Of a DNA stretch of 64,000 bases, positions 62,391 to 64,000 are shown piece after piece. The stretch is from Rhynchopus sp. YZ270_cl-10 (lineage: Eukaryota; Euglenozoa; Diplonemea; Diplonemida; Diplonemidae), in assembly GCA_964035575.1 (NCBI GenBank), contig OZ037882.1, forward strand, positions 744,001 through 808,000. Direction: 5' to 3'. The notes beneath the pieces are model-generated. The model was not told the DNA's origin and searched no databases. It saw nothing but the letters and a program-made list of their open reading frames with translations. Made by a program: the position numbers and the translations under genes. Numbering within the stretch: position 1 is the first letter of the stretch; each line of letters opens with the position of its first letter.

Positions 62391-63655
62391 AGCACTAGTA
62401 AAAAAACGAAAATTTCGGGGGTTTTGGCATTTCGCCACGATCAGGAAAAAACGATGGCGATAGCGAACGCCCTGCGGGTAAAATAAAAAAAAAAAATATT
62501 TACCCGGTCTGCATAGGTTTCGAACGCGCGTTCGCGTTTTTAGGGCGTTTTCGAGTGCGCGTTTGAAAAACGAAAAAAAAAAAACGCGCGTTCGGAAAAA
62601 ACGAACAAAAAACGCGCGTTTGAAAAAAACGAAAAAAGGACGCGCGTTTGAAAAACGAAAAAAAAAACGCGCGTTCGAAAAAAAACGAGAAAAAAAACGC
62701 GCGTTTGAAAAACGAAAAAAAAAAAAAACGCGCGTTCGAAAAAGTGGAAGCCTCATGTTTACGTGGGGAGGTTTTTCGAACGCGCGTCGAAAAAGTGGTT
62801 TTTTCGAACGCGCGTCCAGTTTTTCAAACGCGCGTTCGAAAAAACCACTTTTTCGAACGCGCGTTTGAAAAAAAAAAAAAAAAAACGCCCTTTTTTTTTT
62901 TACGCGCGTCCGGCTTTTCGAACGCGCGTTTTTTTTTTTTTTTTTGCGCGTTTTCCGATTTTGGATTTGCGCGTTTTCGATTTTCGAACGCGCGTTCGAA
63001 ACCTATGGGGTGGATATTTTTTTTTTTTTCCCCAGACCCATAGGTTTCGAACGCGCGTTCGAAAATCGAAAACGCGCAAATCCAAAATCGGAAAACGCGC
63101 ACATGAAAAAAAAAAAAAAAACGCGCGTTCGAAAAGCCGGACGCGCGTAAAAAAAAAAGGGCGTTTTTTTTTTTTTTTTCAAACGCGCGTTCGAAAAAGT
63201 GGTTTTTTCGAACGCGCGTTTGAAAAACTGGACGCGCGTTCGAAAAAACCACTTTTTCGACGCGCGTTCGAAAAACCTCCCCACGTAAACATGAGGCTTC
63301 CACTTTTTCGAACGCGCGTTTTTTTTTTTTTTCGTTTTTCAAACGCGCGTTTTTTTTCTCGTTTTTTTCGAACGCGCGTTTTTTTTTTCGTTTTTCAAAC
63401 GCGCGTCCTTTTTTCGTTTTTTTCAAACGCGCGTTTTTTGTTCGTTTTTTCCGAACGCGCGTTTTTTTTTTTTCGTTTTTCAAACGCGCACTCGAAAACG
63501 CCCTAAAAACGCGAACGCGCGTTCGAAACCTATGCAGACCGGGTAAATATTTTTTTTTTTTATTTTACCCGCAGGGCGTTCGCTATCGCCATCGTTTTTT
63601 CCTGATCGTGGCGAAATGCCAAAACCCCCGAAATTTTCGTTTTTTTACTAGTGCT
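62391..63655. mobile_element. 1265-bp near-perfect palindrome, AACGCGCGTT-rich
   Basis: Arms of about 620 bp, AGCACTAGTAAAAAAACG at the left and its mirror at the right, around a spacer of roughly 25-30 bp near 63010-63036. TA at both outer edges. Each arm holds dozens of AACGCGCGTT (itself a palindrome) separated by A- or T-runs and GAAAAAC. The open frames through it (NARFFFRTR-type) are not genes. Confidence 0.85.
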
Positions 63656-64000
63656 TAGCCCTTTGGGGACCAAGGTGGGCCGACTTTAGGGTAAAAAATC
63701 GGGGTCCTCGCAGAGGAAGGTAGGTAATGTGGTCCCACATGCATAAAAACCAAAGTCGAGGGGCGGAATTGAAAGATTTTTTATCATCTGAATCCAAAGA
63801 AGCAATAATGTTTTACTTTTGAAATTTTAGAAATTTATTAGATACGAGGGAGACTGGAGCACCACTCTGAAAAAAATGTTTTTCAGAGTGGGTGCACGAA
63901 GCTGTGGAAGTTGGTCAGAATTTTTTTTCCAGGCCCGTAAACCGACGCAATTGATAGATTTGCACAAAAAGGAATCCAATAAAAAAAAAATCGAGGAGTT
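63656..64000 (+). other. Repeat-derived end of the window
   Basis: GGAATTGAAAGATTTTTTAT, AATCCAAAGAAGC and a later AATTGATAGATTTGCAC relate this to the 215-bp units at 47363. No gene is seen. Confidence 0.45.

Noticed and set aside
62388-63506. Open frames rich in NARFFFRTR / KKKRAFEK
   Set aside because: Translations of the AACGCGCGTT palindrome; low complexity on both strands.

Overview
This is nuclear DNA of a protist, most likely a euglenozoan and best matched by a diplonemid (inference). Two near-identical alpha-tubulin genes end in [19 protein letters not shown], a tail like that of kinetoplastid alpha-tubulins. All supported host genes lie on the + strand, as in the long one-way gene clusters of Euglenozoa. 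At the same time, five genes have convincing GT-AG cis-introns (donors mostly GTATG, acceptors mostly AACAG). A signal-peptide AA10 lytic polysaccharide monooxygenase fused to a GH5 glycosidase also fits the laterally acquired polysaccharide-degrading enzymes reported for diplonemids.

Layout. About 0-44 kb is gene-bearing: a nucleotidyltransferase (830), an F-box-like gene (5775), ribosomal protein eL34 (9951), a coiled-coil protein (11177), a zinc-ribbon/proline-rich protein (15532), an EF-hand protein in three exons (16908), a single-span membrane protein (18415), a K+-dependent type vacuolar H+-pyrophosphatase (20151), a RING/B-box protein (24172), a GILT-like thiol reductase (26335), a basic protein (29956), alpha-tubulin (31849), the AA10-GH5 surface enzyme (33867), alpha-tubulin again (39879), a TSNAXIP1-like coiled-coil protein (41909) and a small unknown protein (43433). 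The spacers and introns are packed with short modular repeats, called A1, A2, B, C, D, E, F, G and H here. Nearly all copies point the same way as the genes, several end in T-tracts, and some show compensatory changes in hairpin stems.

About 44-64 kb is a mobile-element graveyard: a hAT-type transposase gene in two frames on the - strand, nonautonomous hAT-like elements with 8-bp target duplications, several inverted-repeat elements with 5-bp target duplications (some nested inside each other), a 5'-truncated LINE, a 1.27-kb almost perfect palindrome, a 0.62-kb palindrome, and large perfect minisatellites. One P-loop membrane ATPase gene (49553) sits in this part.

The genes do not form one pathway. 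They are housekeeping, cytoskeletal/flagellar-type and lysosome/vacuole-type genes in one transcription direction. All repeat families, boundaries and target duplications were found by eye; no database search was possible.
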